From Anarhynchus alexandrinus (taxonomy: Eukaryota > Chordata > Aves > Charadriiformes > Charadriidae): a stretch of DNA of 64,000 nt. A program made the position numbers and the translations under genes. The stretch's first letter is position 1. Each line of letters starts with the position of its first letter. Under the pieces are notes generated by a model. That model worked only from the letters and a program-made list of their open reading frames with translations, made no database searches and was not told the origin of the DNA. Below are positions 24,220 to 36,230 of this stretch, in pieces. The stretch covers positions 670,657 to 734,656 of the forward strand of contig VUYV01000293.1 in the NCBI GenBank assembly GCA_008711295.1. The letters are read 5' to 3'.

Positions 24220-27200
24220 ATGCTCTCACGCAGATATTGGTCAACTATCTGTTTAACTGTTCCCTGCTGTATCTTTGAGGCTTCATTTTTCAGGGTGCAA
24301 AGTGCTCGCAGCTGCCCTGAATTTCATAGTTACTGCAAATAGGACTATTGCACTCAACAGATTTTATCTACCTGGTGGAGGTATCCCACAAAGATTCTGT
24401 TACAAATGCCAGCTGCGTTTCTTTGATATGGCAACATGCATTGTAAACAAAAATAAATAAATAAATAAAATACCTCATCAAAACAGGACGTTCAGCAGAA
24501 CAGAGAGAAGAGGATGACAGAAGAAGAAAATACACATCTCAACAAATTATTGGAAGGTACTAATGGAAGAATGAAGGCAAATAAAAGTCTACATAAAATA
24601 CAATAAAGCAATACAACTGACCAATTAAATAACGAACTGTTAATGGCCGCTGTGGTCTCTTAGGGACAAATTCATTCAAATTAGACTTATACATACATGA
24701 TTTGGCACATTGACTATCTTATGAGTAATAACTGCAGAATCGCATATTATATTCTTTGGATTTATTTCAATCACTGAGTTATTACATGGTGGATCATATC
24801 TAAACAAGAATGGAAAAGAACCTAAATATACTTCTGAATCTGCTTAATCTCTTTCACAGAAAAATACTATACCATGACAATAATTTATTTATAAAGACAG
24901 TATCAGTCTAGAGAAGCTGTTGAAGATACAATAATAATTGTTGATAATATTGCTCCAAAACAAAAAGAAAGATAAGGTGACAAAGCAAAAGAAAAAGGAG
25001 ATTCCTTAAATAATCTGCTTAAGAGTTCAATTATTGCAATTTAAATGTAAGATAATCTCCACAGAGGATTCTACTCTGGAAAAATGAACTAATGATTAGC
25101 ATAGCCACTGCTGCAACTTTCAGAATCTGACAATGAATACTTGATAAATCATAGACGGATTTCTAAAGGCTTGGAAAAAATTACACGCGTACATTATCAT
25201 ACATAATGAAACTCCTGTTGCCATGCTGATACATAAAGTGTTTCTCTCTTTAAATACTATTTTAATTCCATTTTTTCCAAGATTTTCTTACATATTTTAA
25301 GATATAAAAATTATTTCCTTATAACCATGTTTAAATAAATTACTATTAAAAGAGTTGCTTTATATATACATATAAGTATGAAACTGGGTTTTCTATTATG
25401 ATTTAGATTAAAATAGACTGTAAGGGTTGCCATAAGAAATGAATGCTTTCATAAGTCGATTAAATTTCCCTACACAAAATACACAACGTTGCAATCACCT
25501 AAGGACTCCAATTGCTGGATATGTGCATCGGCATGGAACATATGAAATTGAAGCTGTATAGGCTACATGTTGGATTTTTTAAAAATAAGATTCATTAAGT
25601 ACTTGCCCTGATTTTTGCAACTTGTAGCAGCACTGTGGAGTTGTCAAAATAGTGATCATTGAAGAAATATTAAATAATGAGCATTGCCTTTGTATTTTTG
25701 GTTAGCACTACTTTCTGTTCTATGTTTATTTTTGGCCATTTCTTATTATCTACCACTTACATGATAAAATGATTACTTTCTGCCAGCATCACAAAGCTCA
25801 TGATTATTAAGAATCTGTTCTTCTTAAATAAGGTGATAAGATTATATGTTGCCTGAATGCACGTACTGTATAAGGGTTTTCTTTTGATAACCTATGGTAC
25901 ATCCAGATAGATGTTTACTCAAGTAAGAGACAGGTTTCCACTTCAGAACAGGACTGCCCATCAACGCTGTTCATGTGAAAATAAAACACTTACCAAAGCT
26001 TTTGTAAGTATCGTGTATTATCTTGTGACATAATTTGGCAGAGTGGAAGGCTTTAAAATGAGAAGAGCATAAAGGACAGCTATGTACTCATGATCAACTA
26101 CAATTATCATGCAGAGTTAACTACACTGAAGGTACACGGCCACAACTTACGCAGGCAGATCCAAAGGAGGGAGCTCAGGCAGTACGGTCACTGCAGTCAT
26201 AGCAGTGGCCAGGTGCCACAGAGGTAGTATCTATTCTCTTGGTGGCCTTTGTTAGGTATTTCAAGGTCTACTGAGGCCATAACTATACTAAAACTATTAC
26301 CATCCAGGCTAATCCATTCACTTCGGATCTGCTTATGAATGCAAGCAATGTATCACTTGTGGACATGTCCATATTACTTAGAACAGAGGAATCCCTCTGA
26401 GCACAGGATGGGAGTAAAAATTTTCAACCCACTCTTTAGCATTTGAAGAGCTGTTGTGGTTGTGGGCTCCAGACACGTATGGTTGCTGTACAGGCACTTT
26501 CTAAACAATAGGATGCCTGCAGCAGACAATTGCTAGCAATAAAACAGTCGTCTTCCCAGATCAGCTGCTTCAGCTGCAGGTAGATGTTATGAAAAGTAAG
26601 TTGAGGGAAAATATAGGTTAAGGGAGTAATTGAGACATTTCTCACATATGTTGCTGAATTATTCTGACAAAACCCCACAAAATCTAAGCAATTCACTTTT
26701 CAAAACTCATTTTTACCTAAGATAAAGAGGTTTTTTCCTAAAAGTGCTCAGATTTGAATGCCAAAACTTTAATCAAGCACAATTGTGCTGAGCTCTAGAA
26801 ACACTCCATTTTCTCTCAGTCCATTTTTTTCAAAGAAAATCAAAAATTTTATCATTTTCTTGCTGGAAAGTATGTTTTCATTAAAGCAAAAAATGTTTAC
26901 TACCCTATGCATATATAGGTATGTATATAAGTGGGTCTTACCTCAAAGACAAATGTAGTCACCCTGGGTATAGTTCACCCACTCATTAAACCCCCTTTTA
27001 ATATTGTAGGAGCTGACATGAGAGCATAAAGAACAATTTAGTGGAAAAGTGCTAAGGTAGTAGCGTGGCAGTGAAAGTAACAGGCAAAATTCTCTCTACC
27101 ATGGGAACTGGTACGGAGCCGCAGATGCCCAGGAAACCAATGTACCAACATATAACATCACACAGTAAGTATTTCTATCCGTGTTTTATGCAGCTACCAA

Positions 27201-29473
27201 GTTGTGTTTGTAACATTCAGTAGCCATCCTTAAAACATAATAGACTTCTTTTTCATGGTAATATTAATTCTGTGTTTGTGTGGCTGTACGAGGCACGCAC
27301 AAGTAACTGAGAACAGAAACAGGACAAAAAGGGGAAAAAAAATCTATTTCAGTTACATATGTATAATTGCATTTAGTGAACTGAATTCTGCCAAGTCAAT
27401 GGAACAGCATGTGACACAAACCAGTTTAAAATTAGGCCATGAGAATCTATCCAAGTTACAACCTTTCCAAAATGCGAACACATATTAAGAGTCTCTATTG
27501 CTCATAACATCATATTAGCTCCATAACGCTTTGGTCCTGCTTCATGAACAAAGAATGCTTTAAAACTCAACCAAGTAGCAACACTAAATAGGAACAGCAA
27601 CTCGAGAGACGACTAACTGAACAAATTAAATATACTTTTTAGTATCTGTAAAGCTGCACATTGAAAAAGAAATCCTACAAATAAAGTAAATGCAAAAGTG
27701 CACGCTTTATGTGCCCGGTGGCTTTTCAAAGGCTTATATTGTGGTGGTGAGCAGAGCTTTAATAACTATGGTGACACTATCACGTTACAGCACCAATAAG
27801 ATACGGAACATTTGGAGAAGTGGAATTCAAGAGGACTTACTAGTTGGCAGACAGCTATAACCAGAGTTGTTTGGAAATATTATCACTCATGGTGGAAGGT
27901 GTATTATGGACCATAGCTGAAAGGTGCTGGAGCAATACAACGCGCCCTAGAACAAAAAGGTAGGAACAGAGCTGTACATGATAGCAGTATATCATATAAC
28001 ATACATGGAAACATAAGACACATAGTGAATACAGGCTTCGACACAAACAGCTTTCTTACTGGGACTTCTAAATGTATACGTAGGGCCTATGAGCCATTGG
28101 GGCAGTGCATACACCGCAATAGCTTTTTTCAGAAACTATATAAGGCCTGAATTTGTACTTTTGAAAGTACTCATACTTGCAAGATGACATCTGTCAGGAT
28201 ATGTGTGCTCCAAATATACTGGAACATAGAATTGAGCTACCCTCATTTGTTTGAAATGGGGCAGCTTTGGCAATGGAAGCATCCAGTTGAAGCAACACAT
28301 ATTTAATCAAGGGCTAATATACAGCTGGAAAAGTGAATATCCAGGGTGAGTTATTATAAAATATGATACAAAACTAGAGAAGAAGAAAGGGTGAGAAAAA
28401 ATATATTAAGAGATACTGAAAATGCATGCAACAAATTTATGCAGATCAAGGCATTCCTTCTTTACTACATCAGCGGTGCCTGGCATGTGATGTGAGCAGC
28501 ATAATAATAATTTTATATATATGGTAAATATCTACCATCTGTGTTCTAGGCACGAACTGTAAAATGCAGCATAAAACAATTAAAATCAACAGAGACAAAG
28601 TTCAGGGTACAGAAAGCTTTTGATCCACAAAAAATGGCAGATGTTCTATTTGAGTGACTGAAGACCAAAAATACGAGTGAGAGCAAGTACAAGTCAGCCT
28701 TTAAAAATACAGCTCAAACCATATGCCAAAGGGTTATTTGGCACCTTTTTATGTTCCTAGTGAGACAGACAAAGAAAAAGAAAAATTTATTTAAAAAATT
28801 TAATTAGGTCACAAGCTAACAAAAAGTCAATAACTCTTTCTAATGGATTTCAATAGGTCCTTCCAAGTTCAAGTTCAGAAATTCATAACAAATTACATTG
28901 TATTGTTACTAAAGCACAGCTTTTTCCAGAGTTTTAGGCTAGTGGGCAGTAGCATTCATACTTCACTTTTTCAGAGAAGCACTCCTGAAGTACACCCGTT
29001 CTGCAAAAAGTTGCAGGCCTACCATCCTTCAAGCAGCACAAGCAATACACTGGTATGGACAAAACAATAAACATTTCCATGTTATTTTCTGGCTTTTGGG
29101 TTTTTCTAGGGTTTAAGGTAGTCTTCTTCCAGAACATTGTGTCCCCTCAACTAGACTTCCTACCTGCAGACTTCTTCTGTGAATCATGAGCCCTACAGCT
29201 TCTTTCAGCTACAGCTAGTCCCGATCTCAGTCTCCCTTAAAACTCTTCCTGCTGATGCTCCTGCTGTTGCTACCGGCTGTCTTTCCCACTTTTTAAACTC
29301 CCTGCCTGCTACTCCAGCTCTTCTCCACATTCCACCTCCAACAAACCAGATATAACAGCTTTTCCTTCATCTTAAGCCTATTCCTTCGCATGCTCTTTAC
29401 CAGACGTGAAGATTCATTTTGTTTACCAGTGTATTGGGCTTACTGGTGTACACTGCTAGTGTAATTTTATTCT
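24220..29473. other. AT-rich non-coding DNA, no gene seen
   Basis: No exon or repeat family recognised apart from the AAAT microsatellite. The stretch 25,180-25,400 is very AT-rich with few simple repeats and could be conserved non-coding sequence, but nothing in a single genome shows that. Minus-strand frames of 86-87 codons or fewer carry no domain. Confidence 0.5.
24447..24470. repeat. (AAAT)n microsatellite
   Basis: About five consecutive AAAT units, ending in aaaa, lie downstream of unique sequence. It is short and likely polymorphic. Confidence 0.85.
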
Positions 29474-29478
29474 TCCAG
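29474..29478. repeat. target-site duplication, left copy (TCCAG)
   Basis: The bases tccag lie immediately before the LTR's 5' TG. The identical 5-mer follows its 3' CA at 30,919-30,923. A perfect 5-bp match at the exact edges fixes the element's ends. Confidence 0.85.
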
Positions 29479-30107
29479 TGCATTGGGTTTATGCAGCAAG
29501 GTGTTGGCAGCAGAGTTGCTGCAAGTATGGCCTCTGTGAGAAAAGATCAAGAATTGTCCCCATGTCAGAGACAGTTCCAGACAGCTCCACAATGGATTCA
29601 CCGCTGGCCAAAGCCGAGTTGATCAGTGAAATTTGGTGATGCCTCTGTAATAACGTATTTAAGAAAGAGCGAAAAAATGCTAGGCAGCAGCTGTGAGAGA
29701 CAGGAGGTCAACCAAGGTGACACCAAGGTCAGTGACGAAGGAGGGGAGGAGGTGCTCCAGGCACCAGAGCAGAGATTCCCCAGCATCCTGTGGAGAAGAC
29801 CATGGTGAGGCAGGTTGTCCCTGAAGTCCATGGAGCGCACCACATCGGAGCAGACAGCCACACTGCAGCCCATGGAGGACCACATGCTGCAGCAAATGGA
29901 TATACCCTTGTCTTGGTTTCAGCTAGGAAAGAGTTAATTTTCTTTCTAGTGATTGCTGTGAAAGGAATGTCAATAATACCTATTGGTTTCAGTGGTTGCT
30001 AAGTGATGTTTACAACATTCAAGGACTTTTTTCAGCTTCCCATAGAAACATAGACAGAAGGATGGAATGGCCAACGGAATATTCCATACCATAGACATCA
30101 TGCTCAG

Positions 30108-30115
30108 TATATAAA
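30108..30115 (+). promoter_or_regulatory. TATA box of the nested LTR
   Basis: TATATAAA lies after 'catgctcag', where this LTR family has its core promoter. The upstream CRE-like palindrome seen in the related copy at 50.9 kb is degraded here (agacatca). Present-day activity is unknown. Confidence 0.55.
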
Positions 30116-30284
30116 CTGGGGCTAGCCAGGGGGACAGGAATTTGTGATCACTGCTCAGGACGGTGCCAACTCAACAGGCAGCAAGAGTGACCTGTGTCAT
30201 TATTATAATTATTCTTGTTATTGTTATTTTTCCTTTTCTGTTATTGTTTTTATTAAACTGTCTTTATCTCAAGCCACAAGGTGA

Positions 30285-30375
30285 TTTTTTTTTTTTCTCC
30301 TTTCCCCCCCCCTTTTTTTTTTTCCCCTCTTCTCCTCCACTCTTCTTGGGGGGGAGGGGGGAGGGAATATAGGGG
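30285..30375. repeat. T/C tract followed by G-quadruplex-capable G tract
   Basis: Inside the nested LTR, long T and C runs (30,285-30,347, including an uninterrupted C run near 30,304-30,312) are followed by G7, G6, G3 and G4 runs at 30,348-30,354, 30,356-30,361, 30,363-30,365 and 30,372-30,375. The loops are 1, 1 and 6 bases, which meets the usual G3+N1-7 quadruplex pattern. The C run can also pair with the G runs as a hairpin. Slippage has probably altered these lengths, and sequencing error is possible. Confidence 0.75.
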
Positions 30376-30918
30376 TGGAGCTGCGTGGTTCTAGTTGCCA
30401 GCTGGGGTTAAACCACAACAGCCCTGAAGGAAGCTGCAGCCCATGGAGAGTACATCCTGGAGCTGTTTTTTCTTGAAGGACTGTAGCCCATGAAGAGGAC
30501 CCATGCTGGAGCTGAAGAAAAGCAGGAGGAGGAATAAGCGGCAGAGAAACTATTATGGACTGACCCCAAGCCCCGCTCCCCATCCTCCTGTGCGCTGAGG
30601 GAGGGGGTGTAGGAGGTGGATGAGCCAGGAATGAGGGAGTGAAGTTGAGCCTGGGAAGGAGAGCATGGGGGGAAGGCGGTTTTAATTTTGTCTTTGTTTC
30701 TCACCATCCTACTCTATTTTTAATTGGCAATAAATTAAATTAACTTTCCCCAAGCTGAGCCTGTTTTTTCTGTGACGGTAACTGGTAAGCGTTCTCCCTC
30801 TCTGTATCTCAGCCCACGAGTTTTTCCATCTTATTTTCTCCCCCTCTCCTGTTGAGGAGGGGGAGTTACAGAGGAGCAGGGTGGGTGTCTGGCAGCCAGC
30901 CAAGGTCAGCCCACCACA

Positions 30919-30923
30919 TCCAG
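30919..30923. repeat. target-site duplication, right copy (TCCAG)
   Basis: The bases tccag follow the LTR's terminal CA and match 29,474-29,478 exactly. Confidence 0.85.
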
Positions 30924-33630
30924 ATAATGTTCAGATGCCAGGAACCTCGTGAATGCTCAGCTGACTCACTGTATTTCAAGGTATTCATTAATGAAGTAAG
31001 GTCTCACCATTAACCAGAACCTAGATGCCAAGCAAAGGTTCTTCAAATGAACCTAAAAACCCTTACAGAAAAACAAAGCTTCTGGAGACATAAAGTATAC
31101 AACAATGTTCATAACTCAATTCATCCTGAATAAGAACTGTTGACAACTGGTATTATTTGTCATTTCCATACCTATAAAGAATTGTTTAGAATTATTAGGT
31201 ACCATTGCATAACAACCAAATTAATATTTTAGATACATCTAGGCACAAGGCAGAAAATAAAGAATACCCCAGGCAAAGCAAATCCTTGGAGACTATCACA
31301 AAAAATCTCACTGTAGCAATGAAGAAAGTTCACCCAACTTAAGCAAGAGAAATGTCTTTGTCACGTCTTTCCAAAATCAGTTACCTATATTAGCAGAAAT
31401 ACCTAACCTGCTTTTCAGGCGTCATTACAGGGTGAAATGAAGACTTTGGCGAAAGTAGATAATGAGATGCCAATAACTAACCAGGATATCTACAGAAAGG
31501 TTACTAATCACACAGTCAATGTGAAAAATGCCTCAGTTGAAAAGAAGTTATACATTCACCAAGTTAATGCTGTGTTTTGTGTGAAAATAAGAATTAAATT
31601 AAGTCCCAATATGGTAGGCTAATTGAGAACCATTTTTATTTTAAAAAGGTACTTTGCTATGCTTTGTATATCCAACAGACTTTTATATGTGAATTTGTTA
31701 ACAAATTTCAGATTAGCTGCAAGACACCTTTATAAATGTATTGTCTCTAAATATTTTTATCCTTATTAGATTTCTCTCATTAGTGTAGAATTCCTGTAAT
31801 TAAACAGTCATCATCGTCATGAAATTTACAGCTACAAAAATGCATATTCTATATTTTCAGAATAGCAATGTTAACAGAGGGTTTGTCTTCACTGTCATTT
31901 TGCCAGACTTCATTTCCAGTTTGACTGCACCTTCTTTCAGGAAAGAGCCACACTTACATATGTCGTATCTCCTTGAATCACTCACAACACATTAAAGAAA
32001 CTTCCATGTCAACTGAATCCTCTCTGAGCTACATATTGTTATCTACAGTTAACTATGAGAAAATTAAGACCAGAAGTTGTAAACACACTTGATAATGAAA
32101 AACTGTATCTCAAATTCAATGATCTACGAAACCACAAAACCTGTGTTAAAATATCATTGCTTCCAGAACGAACTTACGATACTAAAGAGAAAAATCCCAG
32201 TAATCAAACAATTCATAGTTTATTTTGGTTTTCCCACACACTGCAGTCCAATGCTATATGCAACATGATCATGCATTATCTTGAAATGTCTAGTTTAATT
32301 TGGCCCAGTAAGATGGGATAAAATTGATGTCCAGATACAGAGCAAACTTACATTTGGAGGTAAACTGGTAACATACACCAACATGAGAAAACTGTTTTAA
32401 GTGGCAACTTCCACAGACAAAATAGCATTGATATATATGCAGAAAGAATTTCACTCAGATCAATCACTGGAAAAGTCTCTGAAGTAGATACTGTCTAATC
32501 ACTGCTAAGACTGTTTGAATGAAAGACTATTATGACCATGCCATGTTTAGGTAATAGCAAGCAAATACTGAACTTTTCCTTGTTTTTCTCATTAAAAGAC
32601 CACCGACATAGGTATGGTGAGTCTAAGACGTCGATGTGTCTTCCTGTACCCTGCACAGATGACCAGCATGTATGCAGTTAGACTGATGTATTACAGCACG
32701 GGTGAAGATTGACTCCAATGTTACATATGGCGGCCAACTGTGCAGGACTTTTTGTGGGGTCCCATAAACAGTTTTAGCACCAAAAGAAAAGGAACAAAAA
32801 AAATGAAGTGCAGGAATTTGTTACAGCAATTTTGCAACATCCAATATACTTTAGAATTCTGACCTAATTATGTTTCTTTGGATTTCACTGATGCCGTACT
32901 CAAATCTACTATTTAATATTCTAGAATAGGTAAGAGAGTTTTTGTTGCACCTAACTCCAGAGTTAAGAATTCAATGTTATGGGCAATTTGAACAGGAAAT
33001 AATGGCTGCAGGAGAGTAATAAGTGCTTCAGGTCTATTATGTTGCTAGGTTAACTTGCTAGGTTAAATGGTATCCCTCTTCACCTTCTCCAAAACTTTGT
33101 TTGGCAAAATCACATTAGCTTCTTTGCTTGTAACTCTTGGGCTTCTCCAAACACAGTCATACAAATTTGACCCCATTTGTTGAAAACATCACTTGCTTTT
33201 ACTACTGCAAACCCATTTAACAGGTAGACTTCTTTTAATTGGAAGGCAGATGAAACAATGAATGAAAAATGGGTATAAAAATTCTCCAAATCTGAAATGA
33301 CAGTGTTTGTTCATCACCTCATATCTAAACAAATATGCAAGAAATTTCAAAGAATGGACCAGCAATCCACAACCAGTCACATCCACCCAAAATAGATGGG
33401 TATACCTTCACTAAAGTAAAGATGGCTGTGTCAGTTCACACCAACTCAGTTCCTCACTCCTCTGGGTTTTATTGTAGTTAGATAAATAACATGGTCTACA
33501 GGAAAACCTGATGTAGATTCCACAACAGCCTCATTATGAACTTCCAAGAGCTCAGAGCTAAGAAAATAGTATGTAAGTTGGTCATCGCAGAGTCTCCTTT
33601 ACTACAGCTGAAGTAACAAAGCAGCTGTTT
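30924..33630. other. AT-rich non-coding DNA, no gene seen
   Basis: No host exon recognised. A 61-codon plus-strand frame at 31,437 follows a fair acceptor-like 'ctgcttttcag' at about 31,408-31,418, but has no recognised content. About 32,030-32,090 weakly resembles the reverse complement of MIR ('ttatctacagttaactatgag'). A 13-bp tandem duplication lies at 33,042-33,067. Confidence 0.5.
33042..33067. repeat. 13-bp tandem duplication
   Basis: The unit ttgctaggttaa(c/a) occurs twice, at 33,042-33,054 and 33,055-33,067, differing only at the last base. Confidence 0.8.
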
Positions 33631-33910
33631 CATAGAATCATAGAATTGTCTAGGTTGGAAGGGACCTTTAAGATCATCAAGTCCAACCATCAACCTAACA
33701 CTGCCAAGTCCACCCTAAACCATGTCCCTAAGCACCACGTCTACCCATCTTTTAAATACCTCCAGGGATGGCAATTCCACCACTTCCCTGGGCAGCCTGT
33801 TCCAATGCTTAACAACCCTTTCTGTGAAGAAATGTTTCCTAATACCCAATCTAAACCTCCTCTGGCGTAACTTGAGGCCATTTCCTCTTGTCCTCTTGCC
33901 TTTGTACATC
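33631..33910 (-). mobile_element. CR1 LINE 3' end, minus strand
   Basis: On the plus strand the element starts with the reverse complement of the CR1 tail (catagaatcatagaattg) and continues through 'aggttggaagggacctttaa' and 'gatcatcaagtccaacc'. It reaches the end of ORF2, still readable on the minus strand as a ~64-codon fragment (33,715-33,909) with blocks such as '[19 protein letters not shown]'. It is 5'-truncated near 33,910. Its 3' end differs from the copies at 24.1 and 48.2 kb (ATTGTC after the terminal repeats), so it is probably another subfamily. Plus-strand frames over it are shadows. Confidence 0.95.
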
Positions 33911-36156
33911 TGAAGATTTCCTGTTCAAGGACTGATTCCCCAAATAACTACAGAGAAACTCTTAGAGAGTTAGCAAGGATGATCTGGCATTTAATCTGGT
34001 ATTTTACTGGGTAATATTATCTCCTAAGTGTTCACTTTTTGCAAAGTCATTCCATAGTCACTTACCTTACCACTTGATCATAATGTACACAACTATCAGC
34101 AAGGACTAGAAGGTTATAATTAATCAATATGTACTGCCAAAAACATTGCCATTTGATAATGTTCGTTATCAGTAATATAAAGAACAATTTCAATGACAAG
34201 TTGCTATGATATTGTAATGATTTTTTTTTCCTAATCCTAGACATTTTTCACTAGCACTCGGTAACTCTTTTTGAGCCAACATATTGGAAATATTAAGTCT
34301 CTGCTGTAACATTTCTCTCTTCTGCACAGTCATGGAAAGGAATTTTCTAACACAAATTATAGGTTAATTATTTGAGTTGTTTCATTTTTGGCAGTCTGTA
34401 TTAATAATTAAAATGGAAGCTGCCATGTACAAGAACAGCCTTCCACTTTGTTCTGAATACAATTAGTCCTCACATCTGAAAATAAAAAACACTAGTACAT
34501 ACAAATACTTGATAGATTATATGACATGTGGACTTTGAATATTTAAACTGTGATCTGGTGTCTACAGTGAGGACTTGAAACTCAGGTCAATGTTAATCAA
34601 GGAATCTTATAAAATGTGATTAATTTTAAAAAATAGGTGCATCTGGAGCTCAAAGTCCAGCCTGAGGCACCCTATCTGACTCTTAGAGTGCAGCCTTAGC
34701 AAAATGCTAGCAACTGGATGTCATGACTGCACTAAAGCAACCTGACTAGGCAAGCCTTTCCTCATAAGATGCAATCACGGCTTTCTGTAGGATTTTATTA
34801 TATACTGTCAGCATTAGCAAAACAGCTCTCAGCTATCAATGAATTAATTTTAGTCCTTGATTAACTGATAGAAAAGGCAAAGAGAAAGGCAGTTTTCTTC
34901 CTTTGAGGTCTTTGAGTTCATAAACAATTCCACATTGCTCAGATGACAAACTACTCAAATGGCACAAAAAATAAATAATAAAAATGAGCATTGGCATCCT
35001 ATAAGCAATAATACTTTGTGAACACATTATATATGCGTTAGCCTGCCTACAGCTGTTAACACAAATATAATTAGAAATAAAACCAATTTTGCCAGTACAG
35101 CACCAACAAACAAAGCAGGGCTAAACTTAAAATTACTACTATTAATTAAAAACACAGTTTCGCTAAATGCAATTGTTAAGTCAAATGACATTGGTGGACT
35201 TTACTTAAGAGTTCAAGTGGATAAAGCAATTAACAACAAAAAAAAATCTATGAAAAAGAATTCTGAAAAGCTTTGCAAAAGATTATGAACAACTTCAACG
35301 TACAGTTAGCATACATTAAAGAAAAAAGATGCCATCATCTACAGACTGAAGAGTTCGCGTGAGTTCCATTTTGCAGGAGTGATCCTGCAGAACAACTAGG
35401 GAATATGTGTTGGAAAATGGCCTGGACTCTATTTCCAAAAGATTTGGTTCAGTCATCATATATCTGAATATAAGGTAAATGAAGAGTATTCAGATACATT
35501 TTTATGTTTTATAGCAAAAGATTGTTGTGGAACTCAGCAAAACAAGTATTGCCAGTGAAATTTTACAGTCCTGTGAGAGTCTTCATGACAAAAAGTAGCC
35601 AAGAATTGTCACGTAGCTATTACCAAACTAGTTAGTAGTACAAGATTAGTTACAATGCAAGTTCAGATGTGTGGAGCTTGGGACATGTTTTACTGTCAAC
35701 TGAGAAGGTCAAAAGAAAGGTTCATCTTTCAGTGGCTCAAGTAAAGTGAGTTAGTGGTTTCTATCTACATTTTATTTAGATGTCTATTTCTCAATGTCAG
35801 TTAATGTCATTTAATGAGATAACCCTAACATGTTGGGATTTTATAGCCAGAGGAGCTGAATGGTTGCCATCTACCCATAAATTCGGGGGTTTTGAGATCT
35901 GTGGTTAGGCTTATTCCTAAAAGAGATATAAAAAGGTGAGAACTTTTTTTTTTTCTTTTTTTCCCTTTAGTTTTTCCTTTGAGATCTCAGGCATATCAAA
36001 TCCAGGCTTCCCTTTGGAGATTCAGTATTATGGCATAAGATCTTTGACGTACTCAAACCAAAGGATAAAACCAAAAAGGCAGTAATCCACAATTTGCAAG
36101 CACATATTTAAATGTAAATTCATCATCATCGATTCCTTGATCAGTTAATTCACTGA

Positions 36157-36230
36157 TGTCGTGGTTTGGGCCGAACTGGCCACTGAAACAAATGACAGAT
36201 GCTCTCCCCCACCTCAAACCAGGACAACTG
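36157..36230. mobile_element. short ERV LTR end fragment
   Basis: The stretch begins tgtcgtggtttgggccg, which is like an LTR terminus: the reverse complement of '...aaccacgaca' is tgtcgtggtt. It continues with 'gacagatgctctcccccacc', a typical avian LTR-edge composition, in otherwise AT-rich DNA. Only ~74 bp is recognisable. Orientation and family are uncertain because these LTRs have near-palindromic ends. Confidence 0.4.

Larger units (their letters stand above)
29909..30420 (+). mobile_element. second ERV solo LTR nested inside the first
   Basis: This 512-bp LTR begins tgtcttggtttcagctagg and ends ttaaaccacaaca, so it also has TG...CA ends. It is flanked by accct (29,904-29,908) and gccct (30,421-30,425), a 5-bp target duplication with one mismatch. 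The outer LTR reads continuously across it. It shares its first ~200 bp and its last ~50 bp with the LTR at 50,687, but the middle differs, so they are related subfamilies. TATATAAA sits at 30,108-30,115 and ATTAAA at 30,252-30,257. Between 30,285 and 30,375 it carries an expanded pyrimidine and G tract. Confidence 0.9.
29479..30918 (+). mobile_element. avian ERV solo LTR, interrupted by a second LTR
   Basis: The element begins TGCATTGGG and ends CCACCACA, so it has the retroviral TG...CA ends, and it is flanked by a perfect TCCAG duplication. Without the inner insertion it is about 925 bp. It shows LTR-like organisation: a weak TATA-like 'tatttaag' near 29,656, several imperfect ~40-bp internal repeats built around 'cagcccatgga' or 'gtagcccatgaa' (for example near 29,830, 29,870, 30,435 and 30,485), a poly(A) signal AATAAA at 30,729-30,734 and a pyrimidine-rich tail. 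No gag, pol or env sequence and no primer-binding site adjoin it. It is therefore a solo LTR left by recombination between two LTRs. The family matches one I know as abundant in bird genomes. I do not assign a database name. Confidence 0.9.

Noticed and set aside
29598..30707. ORFs of 60-104 codons on both strands between 29.6 and 30.7 kb
   Set aside because: They lie within LTR sequence, which is non-coding, and overlap each other in conflicting frames.
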